Assembly (NCBI GenBank): GCA_951213105.1
Contig: OX578138.1
Span: forward strand, 68,235,537-68,299,536
DNA length: 64,000 bases
Reading direction: 5' to 3'
DNA from: Amaurobius ferox
Lineage: Eukaryota; Arthropoda; Arachnida; Araneae; Amaurobiidae
Position 1 is the stretch's first letter. Every line of letters starts with the position of its first letter. A model generated the notes under the pieces. The model made no database searches and was not told where the DNA came from. It saw only the letters and a program-made list of their open reading frames with translations. Shown in pieces: positions 46,000 to 57,655 of the stretch. A program made the translations under genes and the position numbers.

Positions 46000-46745
46000 A
46001 TTGCCGCTCATAAGAAGAATCAAGTGATGATATAGATGATCAGTGTTTAGATTGCATGTAAACACGAAGAGCAGAACACAAGAGAAAAAATAAAAAGCTC
46101 ATCTAGGCAAAGAGGTTGATATTTATATTGTTTTCCAATACTGATCATAGATATTTTATAATGTGAAATTAGTCCTACTGAGCAATCGTTGGCGCTCATT
46201 AGCACGGATCAGACGACGGATCAGTGATCAGATTGCATATAAACACAAAACAAACAGAATACAAGAGAAAAAATGAAAAGCTCATCTAGGCAATGAGAAA
46301 GATGTTAATAATTACATTGTTTTCCAATATTGATCATAGATATTTTATAATGTAAAATTAGTCCTAATGAGCAATCATTGACGCTCATTAGGACGGATTA
46401 GGCGATGAGATGATCAGTGATCAAATTGCATGTAAACACAAAAAGCAGAACACAAGAAAAAAAAATAAAAAGCTCATCAAGGCAATGATAAAGATGTTAA
46501 TAATTATATTGTTTTCCAATATTTATCATAGATATTTTATAATGAGAAATAAGTTCTAATGAGCAATCATTGACGCTCATTAGGACGGATCCGGCGTTGA
46601 GATGATCAGTGATCAGATTGCATGTAAACATAAAAAGCAGAACACAAGTGTAAAAACCAAAAACTCATCTAAGCAGTGAGAATAAGGTTAATAATTATAT
46701 ATTTTTTCAATATTTATTGTAAATATTTTATAAGGAGAAAGCAGG
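46000..46745 (+). repeat. Tandem repeat, about 189-bp unit, four copies
   Basis: The phrase cgctcattaggacgga, or a close variant, starts near 46003, 46192, 46381 and 46572. Each unit has GATGATCAGTGATCA, GATTGCATGTAAACAC, agctcatct and ttgttttccaatattgatca words. The last unit is the most diverged. Confidence 0.9.
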
Positions 46746-46865
46746 GCATTTGTAAAAGTGGCAAATGTGCATAATATCACGAATGAAATAGTGAACAAAT
46801 TAAGAAAAAGCAGTGAACATTTGAATTAAGCATAACAATCATATCATACAGGAAATCTGAATGAG

Positions 46866-48665
46866 TATATTTTTCTGTCTCATATTATAAAATGTAGTAA
46901 GAAACTATTGTTTGTTTTAACGAAAAATTTGGACTTCAAAATTTTAGAACCCCTTGAACACGTTTTGACTATTTTCAGAGTGATGTCCATCTGTCTGCCT
47001 ATAGTTGGTTTTATGTGTACACCACAGCTGCCATAAATATTAATGGATTTTAACAAAACTTTAAATCCGGCTTTATTAACGAAAAATCTAGAAATAGACA
47101 AAAATTTTCAAATTCGACGCGAAACTTCGAAATTTTTCCCAAAATTATATATTTTTTGAAATGTCAGTATAGGACAAAATTTGTCATAGTTATGCGTAAA
47201 ATGGGTTATTTATGGCTTAATGATTGCGACACTTTACAGTTTTAATCACTGTAATGAAAAATTGTCACGACGCAATTTTTGTATTCGTGACGCGGCTAAC
47301 CTCTTTCGAGGGAGAGAAGTTGCCCCATCTCAACCTGAGGGGTGGATTGCCAAATTGGATATCAATAAAAGTATTTTTTCAAGCCCCTTGAAATGAAAGG
47401 TAACATGCTGTACTTGTGATCATTTGGATCAAAGATACAGATTTTTCAAAAATTTTCTTGTAAAACATGCAAAAAAAAAGTAAATAAATAAATAACAAGA
47501 AAGATCAATCATGCTTAAAGCATTGATTATGAAATGTTTCCTAACTTCAATGCAATTTTATTTAAACATCTCTAAAATGCAATACATTCCTAAGTAATAT
47601 TTTGAAACTTATCACAATACTACATTAATTTACTATATTTTAAAACTTAAACCTTCATCGAAAAAAATGAACTTCATTCAAATGACGGCATTGAAATATA
47701 AATTGTCTGGTTTAAACATCTCTAAAATGCGATATATTCCTCGGTAATATTTTTAAAATCGTCATAATATTACCATAATTTATTAAATTTTAAAACTTCA
47801 TCGAAAACATCTGACATTCATTCAAATGACGTCATAGAAAAAATAACACGCCTGGCTTTCTCTATAAAATCAGCATTTTATTCATAACATTTTCCCAATC
47901 ATTTCATTCATCACAGTACTAAAATAATTTATTTTATTTAAAAACTTAAGACCATGGAACTACACGTAATTAAACTCTATGCTTAAAACTTCATCGAAAA
48001 AATCGTCCTTCTCTCTGTAAAATCAATGTATATTTCATTCACATCATCTATGCAGACTCCATGATCTAAATACTTCTGCGTTAAAAAAATACAGCAATTC
48101 TTATACAACTCATTCTACATATTTTGCTGTTTACATTTTACTTAAGTGAAAAATAGGCTTCGTTGTAGAAATAATCAAATTTGGATGATCATTTAAACTT
48201 AAATATATTGTCATTGCTTTGTTTCAGTATGTAGATGCACAGAATTTAAGCAAAAATAAAGCGGTTTTAGGACGAATACAACACTCAATATGAAATAAAA
48301 ACAACTTTAAAAATCACGATTTTGAGACAAGATGGGTACCATATTATATTTTGAAGTGGATCACGTGATCTTTTCATATCATGATCACGTGATCGCTTCA
48401 TATAGGAGGTGTAATTATTATTTTAATGTTTATTTAAGAAACTGTTGAATATATTTCGCTGAAATTGTTTCGCTGAAGTTGTTTCACGGCAGTTATCGTG
48501 CTAACGGACAGACAGACAGACAGACAGAATGAATGAACAAAGTCATAAACACTTTTCAACTTTGTTGTAAAGTGTTAAAAAGTCATAAACTACTTAAAGT
48601 TAAAACTGGATTCTAGTATGAGAAAGGTGGGTTGAGACACAGTCTAGTTAATATAAATATATATT
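46866..48665 (-). mobile_element. Family C element, copy C2, split by A6
   Basis: The left part 46866-47493 and right part 48577-48665 match the continuous C1 sequence 21560-22160. A6 fills the gap. The terminal hairpin at the left is degraded. Confidence 0.65.
47494..48576 (+). mobile_element. Family A element, copy A6, nested in C2
   Basis: AACAAGAAAGATCAATCATG at the start; two CACGTGATC units at 48361-48395; an internal deletion around 48470 removes the segment normally between the E-box units and the CAGA tract; (GACA)n at 48507-48526; terminal hairpin to 48576. Confidence 0.87.
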
Positions 48666-50601
48666 TAGTCACATTTTCGGATAGGCTTAGTAATTTCTAC
48701 TCTTACAACGTTCAGTATTTTTATTCTAATCTATAACGGTCAAGTTTGTTTGCTGCTTTTCAGATAAAGTGGCCCGTAGTTCCTAGCCTTGCCCTAGAGA
48801 CTTCATCTTGACTCTTTAACGAACTAGTGTAACCTAGCGCACTGAATCAGGAAGGTAGCAAAATAAAAAGTGATCTAAGAAGTATCTAAGGAAATTGATG
48901 AACTCGTAAAAGCGTGATTATTATTTGGAAGGAAGTGAATGTGATCTTTTCAAACAATTCGGTTAGTTTACTATAGTACTTGTATTAAGATCAAGATATT
49001 ACAACTTCAAGATCTAATTTAAATTAACTTTACATTGGGTTGAATAAGTTTAGTATTTAATATCACAAAAAACTATTGTTTCATGAATGTTTGAACAATA
49101 CATAAACACATGGGCGAAATTGTAAGGTGTTTAAATCGAAACTTAAGCAAATTATTTCTACCTGGCCAATAGACGTTCTATCCATTGAGCCAACAGGATG
49201 ATGAGTAACGAAACTGACTTCAACACTAAGGTGTGTCTCAAAAATAAATTACTGGACTACAAGTGTAAAATAGTTGAAAAGGCATACGTATCTTTTAGAA
49301 ATCAATAATTTACTTTCTTTGTGCCACAAGGCAGAACCAGGATGCCCAAAGAAGTGCAGACTAAATCAGTTATAAAAATGCTAAATAACAGAACCCACAA
49401 CAGGTTCTGTTGTTTGCCCATTCTCGTCGATTAACTTACACTAAATTCTGTCTGTTTATACGGCTTAATCTACGCTCATTTGTGCAGTCTGTTCCTGACG
49501 TATTGCATTGAAAAAAGGAATCCATTGATTTCTGAAATGCACGTACACTTTATTTATCGTTGTTTGATTGCAGTTCACGTTATAATTCAGTTTATTGTCA
49601 ATAACACGATATTAATGACGTTATCATCTATAGTGGAAGTGTACCACTATAGAAGATAACACCAGAAGTTAAAACCAGGCGGAGATCTATGGCTCGAGTC
49701 CCGAACTTCAGCTTAATATACACTACGTGACAGTGAAAATGAGATACCAAGAAGGAGTGGGCAGGAAAATATGTAAATTGCAGGGTTGACGCAGCTCACC
49801 GAGTTATGTAAATGATGCGAAATGAGAAGCGGTCCCGTTCGCGTTGAGTGCGATGTAAGGGGAGGAACCTGTAGAATCGACAATAGTCGCGTCGCTCTGT
49901 TTGCCAGGGAAATCATGTTGCAATTTTTTATTGTCTCAGAGGAAACGTGTAGTAGCAGAGAATGCCAGGCCGCCACCAACCGAGGCAGTTTCGGCAGACA
50001 GACGATTTCACGAGGGGTATGGTGATCGGACTCAGTAGCGTAGGTTGTTCCATACCTCAAATCTTAGCGGATTTGAGGTAATTAGCGGTAATTTGCGTGG
50101 ACGCGTTTTGGACTTCAAAATTTCAATTGATGCGTGGACCTATTAACCTGTGGAGCAATTGATTTTCACATTTTGTAACCGAATTTTTATGGAATTTGAC
50201 TACCGATTAACTCTTGTGTGAATATCATGCTGATTAAATTTTAGCACAATTTTTTTAAAATCAGAACTGTCCATCATTTGCAAATGTGTTCGAAGTAATA
50301 CGCACTAAAATTCTAAATATAGGAATAAGCTGCTTAAATGCATTAAATAATTCTTATATACGAGTTTTAGTAACAAAACGGGATAAGTCACCTCCCATTA
50401 CTTTATACAATTCAAAACTATTTGAGATTTTTCATGTCAATTTCTTGATGGAATTTCAAAATGTGCTTAGTTACCAAATGATAATGAATATTTTAATAAT
50501 GCATATTCGATGACAATTAATTCAGAAATCAATATTGAAAATTGGATTATATTCAAGATTGGATTGGAGTTAGTAAGTCAACAACATCAAATTTTGAATT
50601 C
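48666..50601. other. Unassigned DNA with a GC-richer island
   Basis: No exon was proven. The stretch 49780-50050 is distinctly GC-richer and open on both strands (115 codons minus, 67 plus), without recognisable similarity. On the minus strand at 49205-49110, TGGCTCAATGGATAGAAC and a weak GTTTCGATTTA resemble a decayed tRNA-like head. Confidence 0.4.
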
Positions 50602-52395
50602 AACAAGAAAGATCAATCATGTATAAAGCATTGATTATGAAACACTTTCCAACTTCAATGCAATTTCATTTAAACATCTCTAAAATGCGATACATTCCTC
50701 GGAAATATTTTAAAAATTATCACAATACTACATTAATTTATTATATTTGAAAACTTAAAAGTTCAACGAAAACAATGAACTTCATTCAAATGACGTCAAT
50801 TAAATATAAATCGCCTGGCTTCTCGGTAATGTTTTTAACATTATCATAATACTACAATAATTTATTATATTTGAAAACTTCATCAATAACAACTGAAATT
50901 TATTCAAATGGCGCCATCGAAATATAACATGCCTGGCTTTCTCTATAAAAGCAGCATTTCATTCATAAGCATTTTCCCATTCATTTCATTCATCACAATA
51001 CTATAATAATTTATTTTATATAAAAACTTAAGACCATGGAGTTACAAGTAATTTAACTCTACGCTTAAAACTTCATCGAAAAAATCGTCCTTCTCTCTGT
51101 AAAATCAATGAATATTTCATTCATATCAGCAATGGAGACTCCATGAGCTAAATAATTTTGCGCTAAAGAAATTCAGCAATTCTTATACAACTCATTCTAC
51201 AGATTTTGTAGTTTACATTTTACATAAATGAAAAATAGGCTTCGTTGTAGACATAATGAAATTTGGATGATCCTTTAAACTCAAATATATTGTAATTGTT
51301 TTGTTTCAGTATGTAGATGCACAGATTTCAAGCAAAAATAAAGCGGTTCTAGGACGGATACAACACTCAATATAAATTACAAATAACTTTAAAAATCACG
51401 ATTTTGAGACAAGATGGATGCTACATTTCATTTTGAAGTGAGTCACGTGATCGCTTCATATACGAGGTGTAATTATTATTTTAATTTTTATTTAAAAATC
51501 TACTGAATATATTTTACTGAAATTTTTTTTATATATTATCTGGAATAATTTGAATATTACCTAAAATTTTCGAAGCAATTTGTGAATTTTAAATTCGCTT
51601 AAAAAATGTTTGAAAAATTAGGTCCCATAGGGTTCACTGTATTTCATTTTTTCAACCCGGGTTCAATCCAAAACTAATTGGATGATATATTTCATTTATA
51701 TTCCCATAGGTCCCACAGACCGTCTGAACAACATACTAAAATTTCATTTGGATTAAGACATTTTTACGGCAGTTATCGTGCTAACGGACAGATAGACAGA
51801 CAGATAGAATGAACAAAGTCATAAATACTTTTCAACTTTGTTGTAAAGTGTTAAAAAAAACAAGCCTGTTTTTTCATAGCAATAATTTACCCATTCCTCT
51901 TTATTTATTTGATATTTAATCACAAGAAATGAAAATGTGACTTTCCGTAATCTGAAATGATTTTAAATGTGAAAACTACAAATAATATATTTTAAGTAAT
52001 TTTATTTCGAATGCTTTGTTTCAATCTATGGTCCCTCCTATTTCTTTAAAATATACTGTTCAAAGTTATTTGAGTTTTTTAATGCCGATTTCTCTTGATG
52101 GGATTTCAAAATGTGCCTAGTTTTCAAATGAGAATAAACATTATTTTAATAATGCAGATTCGATGACAATTAAAGTTATATTCAAGATTGAATTGCAGCT
52201 GGTAAGTCAACCACATCAAATTTTAAATAACCTTTATATAGCAACAATTTTATCCATTTCTCTTTATTTACTTGATCTTTAATCTAAAGAAAATGAAAAT
52301 GTCACTTTTACTATTTTGAAGTGATTTCAAATGTGAAAAACATAAACAATATATTTTAAGTAATTCCATTGCGAATGTTTTTGTTTCAATCTACG
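50430..52395. repeat. Duplicated segment, about 361-bp period, first copy split by A7
   Basis: Left copy = 50430-50601 plus 51853-52033; right copy = 52071-52395. Shared words: cgatgacaattaa, ttcaagattg, tcaaattttraat, aatgaaaatgt and atatattttaagtaatt. Confidence 0.75.
50602..51852 (+). mobile_element. Family A element, copy A7
   Basis: AACAAGAAAGATCAATCATG at the start, one GTCACGTGATCGCTTCATAT unit at 51442, a decayed GATAGACAGACAGATAGA tract near 51789-51808, and the terminal hairpin to 51852. It is inserted in the first of two copies of a roughly 361-bp duplicated host segment. Confidence 0.88.
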
Positions 52396-53289
52396 CACAA
52401 AATGCACGTTTGTGTAAAAATTTAAAAAAGAAAAAGATTTAAAGTGAAAGATTTTTTCGTAATAATATGCAGTGAAGGAAAATATTTCTATAGAATATAG
52501 TTACATATTCAAATTTACTTCATTCTGAAGCGTTTTCTCGCATTTTAAATCCCTAGAGACATGCACAGTTTATCCAAGAAAAAAGCAATATATTAGAAAA
52601 TATTCTATTTTATAAAGTGATGTTGCCTGTACGTGTTGGAGGTCTTTTAGAATATTAATAAATTCTCTTGTTCAAAAGTATTCTCGAAAATAACAAATCA
52701 ATTTTTTCTTTTCTGCGATTTGAAAATTCATGCTGTTTCTGTTTTTGTGTGCGGAATAAAACCATGATGTTTTCAATGTTTTTTGTTATACTCTCATTTT
52801 GGTGATTTATGTTATTTTTTATTTAACTTTGCAGGGTTAGACGTAAATTTTTTTACAGCACTGATATAACTAGTTTCACTGGAGGCAATTAAACTTAACA
52901 TTTATGTTTTTACAGAAATTTTTTCTCGGGAACTGCTCCAGATAGAGGTATAGAAACATTTTTATGTTTGAAGAAGATCACATAGAAGTAAACTGCGTTC
53001 CAACAAGTACAATACGAACACAAGAATTTTATTACATATATTTCAAAATGCAAATATTTATAGGAAAATCTAAACTTAAAAAGACGATAGGTTCTTTTTG
53101 AAAACTGCACTGGATGCTCAGAAGCTCGCATGCGGCTATTAGTCCACAGATTTCCCACTACTAGCTTAGATGATGAATGAGTTAGATTCAGCATAATATT
53201 TCTGAGGTGAATTGGCGGTTTACTAAGGATTTACACTTTCAGTTCTCATTCCACTTTTGGTTCAAAAATTTTCATTTTATTTGAAGCAT
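52396..53289. other. Unassigned AT-rich DNA
   Basis: Nothing recognisable as gene or element. Confidence 0.45.
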
Positions 53290-54440
53290 CTTACAGAGTC
53301 CACTTTGACTAGGAGATCTTGCCAGTAGCTAGTAGTCTTGCCAGTAGTAGATAGACCACCGACTAGCCAATACAAAGATCGATGGTTCGATTCCCGGTTG
53401 AGGTAGCGATGTGCTTTACAATGGTACCCGAGCAGATAAACTCTGTAGGTTAGAGCAACACTGTCGAAGGTCTGAAGACCCCAGACCGTCCGACTCACAT
53501 AGTGGGTTTACAGTAGCTATCTGCACTGCCGGGAAAGGATACCTCCTGCATTCAGGAGGTACCCAAGGTCTACCATCCCGCCAAACGAACTTTTATTTAG
53601 GTCTAAAAATATAACAATTTATGAAAAATATTGTGATTAAACAGACAGTTTTACATTATATTTGAACTTGACAAGTACGTCCATTTTACAAAAATGGGAA
53701 AATGATTATTGCGAATATAGATAAAAAGATCACTGAAAAATAAAATTTAGACTGAGGTATAACAACATGATGAAAAATAGATTAAAATTAAAGAAAATAA
53801 TAAAATTTTAAAAGTAAAATTTTGAAAATATATAAAAAGAAAATATATGAAAAGAAAAATATTTAGGCGTATGAAAACAGAAACAGAAATTTAGAATAAA
53901 ATTTAGAGGAGCAGAAAAATAAGAAGGGTCAAAAGAAAAAGAAAGATCCAAGAAAATAAGAACAGTTATCATAGCTTTTTTTTTTAAAGAAAAAATGGAG
54001 GGAACACAATAAGTTCATATAAGTTAATAAGAATGAAATAAAGGGATTCATTGATCAAAATTAATTGAGAGCAGAATCTATTCATAAGCTTAGGTCTTAT
54101 AAGCTTATATATAAGCTTACTGTCGAAGGTCTGAAAATGACCCTAGTACGACTAGCACGGATTCAGTAGACTCTGGTATATTCAGCGCTGATGTTAAATC
54201 GAGAAGTCAACGACCACGCAGGACGCTACCTGAAGGATAAAAATGATGGCAGGTGGCTAATTTGAGGGGAAAATTTACAGGAGGTTGTCAGTCAGATGGT
54301 CATTTGCACGGCATTCTAATATTAGAGGGTGGAGCCAATGTCTATAATAAAAGATTGTAATTCTGTGCCAGTAGCTTAACGATAGAGAATCGGTTGGTCC
54401 TGTACGAAAATCTGTGATTCGATTCTCGGTTGGGGCAGCA
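53290..54440 (+). mobile_element. Composite tRNA-like repeat, copy D6, split by E
   Basis: tRNA-like modules lie at 53338-53408 and 54367-54440 (B-boxes GGTTCGATTCC and GATTCGATTCTC). The D spacer is interrupted at 53477-54118. D words resume at 54136 with AATGACCCTAGTACGACTAG. Confidence 0.82.
53477..54118 (+). mobile_element. E element inserted in D6
   Basis: A 642-bp insertion flanked by a perfect 17-bp duplication, actgtcgaaggtctgaa, at 53460-53476 and 54119-54135. It begins GACCCCAGACCGTCCGACTC, contains ACTGCCGGGAAAGGATACC, then an AT-rich body and a purine-rich stretch at 53770-53990. No coding capacity. The first 60 bp resemble the body end of the 5S-SINE. Confidence 0.82.
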
Positions 54441-56883
54441 AGTTTCTTTAGAATCTATTTCTCAAGATTGGCTGTAAATAGATCTTAGATGATAAATGGT
54501 ATGGATTTATCATCAAATTCAGAAGGATGTAGAAAGTTTTACTAAAGATTTCTACTTTGGTTTTATTTACTTCCAATTCAAAACTTGTATGCCTGTATAA
54601 AATAAGTGTACATGATGCATAAAAATGTTTAATAACTCCGTCGAATGAAGTTTGTACACAACTTTCCACCATATCAAGGCTTCATCATAAATTACTTATT
54701 CTGATATAACATGTCTCAGTTTTCCAAATCATGGTAAAAGTGTAATGTGTATAATTTGCTCATACATCAAAATTGTTTTAATCAACATAAACAAAAGCAT
54801 AAAAAAATTGAACTACTTTAAATTTTGAGCCGATTTGTCACCATAATATAAAATATTTCTTGATTTATCTCTGTAACTTTTACATCAAAACTTTCATTTA
54901 CGTAACAGGAAAAGAGTCAAGCTTATACTTTAAAATGCACGCGCCATTCAGTGAATAATATGTCTAGTTAAAACGGCAGTTTAATCAATCATACGTAGAA
55001 TGAAACTGATAAAGTTGTAACAGCAACTGTCATTAATCATGAGCTTAGTGAGGAGGAATGATAAATTTGAATGAGCTCCTGTAAAGGTCGTATCTATAAA
55101 GAGATCAATGGGTGTGGGTTTGCTGCGGTGTCAACATGACATAAGTGTAATTTACTATTTAGAAGAATAATTGACAACTAAATGTAATCCTATTACTTTT
55201 GTGCTCATGAAAGGAACTTCAGCTTTATGAAATAATTTCATAAATGGTGCTCTAATATAAGTTTATCTGGAAAAAATTCGAGGTTTTTTATTGTTGTTTT
55301 TACGTTGCATATATCAATACGTTGCATATATCAATATATCCTTCAAAAAATATATGAAGGAGCCTATGGTGGTAAATGCCACTTCATTTTTGATTGCTCA
55401 GCAGTTTTATTTCCTCTTACATACGTATTTTGTACAGTCATATGATATTTCGGAAAAACTAGACGCGACATCTCGGAAATTGAAATACTTAGTTACCATA
55501 TCCCTTTATGCTTTATGAAATTTGATGCTGAAACCATATCAGTTACCATCTAAAACTATTTATAACCAATTCTGAAGAATAGATATCTCAAGGAGATTTT
55601 TTTAACCAAACGTAAAATGTTTAGTTACTCCCCCCGCTCACCTCCTCTAAAAATTGATCTTGAATCCATATGAGTTACCATCTAAGTGCTCTATATAGTC
55701 AATCTTGAGAAATAGATGTTTCAGGTAAAATGAAAATTTTTTAATCAGAAATGGGAAATGAACCGTAAGTGGAAAAATGCTTAGTGAATCTCCTATTGTA
55801 CTTAGGAATTTGATGCTGCATTCAAATCAGTCATTACTTGAGCTCTATTTACAGCAAATCCTCGCCATAATTTTCGCCAATAATGAAATACTTTTGTGAT
55901 TTACTTTCCTCACATTACTTTTCTTTTTACTCTATGCTTAAAGATAAGGTATTGATTGGATTAAGGAACAACTTCAACTCTCTTATCGTGACAAGTTTTC
56001 ACGTTTTGAGCAACGCTGAATACGAATCAAAGCTTTTCCAACACTATCTGTGTGACTTTCTGTCTGCCACTAACAGACCTGGACAAATATTTAGGATGAC
56101 ATTCGATGTACCAATATAAACAAACTGCTAATTTCAATGAGAATTTTCGTAAATCGCAATTCATTTTTAGATTCCCAGTAATTATAAATGGTCGTAATTA
56201 TAACTGATGGTAATTATAAGTGATTTTCCTCGGTTGAGAGTACAACATTTTAACCCCTCCCAAATTTTTCTTTAGTAAATTGCTGATATTGATGAAAAAG
56301 TACATTGTGGTTCTAATCCATATCACAAAGGGGCAGATTCAGAGCTGATTCTGAAAAATAAATGCATTTTACCCTATTCTAAATGATGTTTTAGTCTATG
56401 ATTGAAAAAAAAATCACCCTTTAAATTTAACACTTTTTTATGTTAAAACTACCATCAAAACCAAAAAATATCCTTCCATTTGTCATTGCTGAGAGCATGG
56501 GAACACTGAATTCGTGAAGAAGTCAAACGGAAAGTGATAATGATGGGATAAATGTGCATTTTTGTGTTAAATAGAATATGTGTATTTTTATAAGAATATT
56601 TCTTATTATGGTATTTTTCCCACTAAAGTTGTTTTGTAGCTTGATAAAACTTCTATGTCACATGAAATACCTAATGAAGTTTACGTGGTCCGAGTGTCAA
56701 GCTCTTCCCATTCAACACTGTAAAACATTTTGCAACATTTGCTCATTTTCTTCAGCTACTTTGTTGATAATTTCGGCATGCTACCAGAAAAGTCGCAATT
56801 ACAGGCGATCATGAAACTTCCACCTTATATTCTGAAATATTCAGCTAATTATTTTCTGCCGAAGCGTTGTTTTGGTGTATATA
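54441..56883. other. Unassigned AT-rich DNA
   Basis: No exon recognised. Imperfect repeats of a phrase like gaatccatatgagttaccat (about 55530 and 55660) suggest an old local duplication. Confidence 0.45.
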
Positions 56884-57538
56884 CAGGGACTTTCACAAAG
56901 GACTCCCTAACTTTGAAATGACATAACTGCGATACAGTGATAGACAGAAAGATGAAACAAGTGGTATGTCGGATAGACAGGTCTGGAATTTTAAATACAC
57001 AGGTTTGCAAAATTTACAGGATTGGCTAACAGAGGGTGCTGCAGTTCCAGTGCAATGTCCTTTAAATAGTGGGTGAGATTGTTTTTCGTAAACAGGGGTC
57101 AAATCACATTACCATAGATTTGATATGGCCACCGTGTATAGCAGTAACATGACGCAAGCGATGGGCGAAGTTTGATGCCATCTTCTGCAATGTCTCTACT
57201 GAAATGGATGCACTTGCCTCGTAGATGAACTAGCGTTTGAGGATTCTTACTGTAAAAAGTGTCCTTCAAATGGCCCCAAAGAAAGAAGTCCTATGGATTG
57301 AGATCCGGGGAGTATGGAGACTGAGCGTTCTGTGCTTCTGAGCATTTATAAGTTTTTTAACGCTCACTGTGCTTGAAGCGCCTTCTGTTAGCCAATCTTG
57401 TAACTAGTTTTGCAAACCGGTGTATTTAAAATTCCACACCTGTCTATCCAACATACCACTTGTTTCATCTTTCTGTCTATCACTGTTTTGCAGTTATGTC
57501 ATTTCAAAGTTAGGGAGTCCTTTCTGAAAGACCCTCTT
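56884..57538 (-). mobile_element. Mariner/IS630-type transposon remnant with long inverted repeats
   Basis: Arms of about 150 bp, 56884-57045 and 57385-57538, are reverse complements (shared gactccctaactttgaaatg, agaaagatgaaacaagtgg). TA dinucleotides flank both ends (56882-56883, 57539-57540). The interior carries a transposase fragment. Confidence 0.78.
57120..57335 (-). pseudogene. Transposase fragment (third catalytic motif, mariner/IS630-like)
   Basis: Minus strand reads NAQSPYSPDLNP, a TAG stop, then DFFLWGHLKDTFY and NPQTLVHLRGK. 'SPDLNP-DFF-WG-LK' is the motif carrying the last catalytic acid of IS630/Tc1/mariner-type transposases. Helices after it are partly decayed. The N-terminal DNA-binding part and first two acids are deleted, so this is an internal-deletion relic. 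Confidence 0.82.
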
Positions 57539-57544
57539 TATATA

Positions 57545-57586
57545 ATGTATGTATATATAATGTATGTATATATATATATATGTGTA

Positions 57587-57646
<60 letters not shown>

Positions 57647-57655
57647 TATATATGT
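57545..57655. repeat. (TA)n-rich microsatellite
   Basis: TATG/TA repeats followed by about 30 TA units, directly beside the mariner-like relic. Confidence 0.93.
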
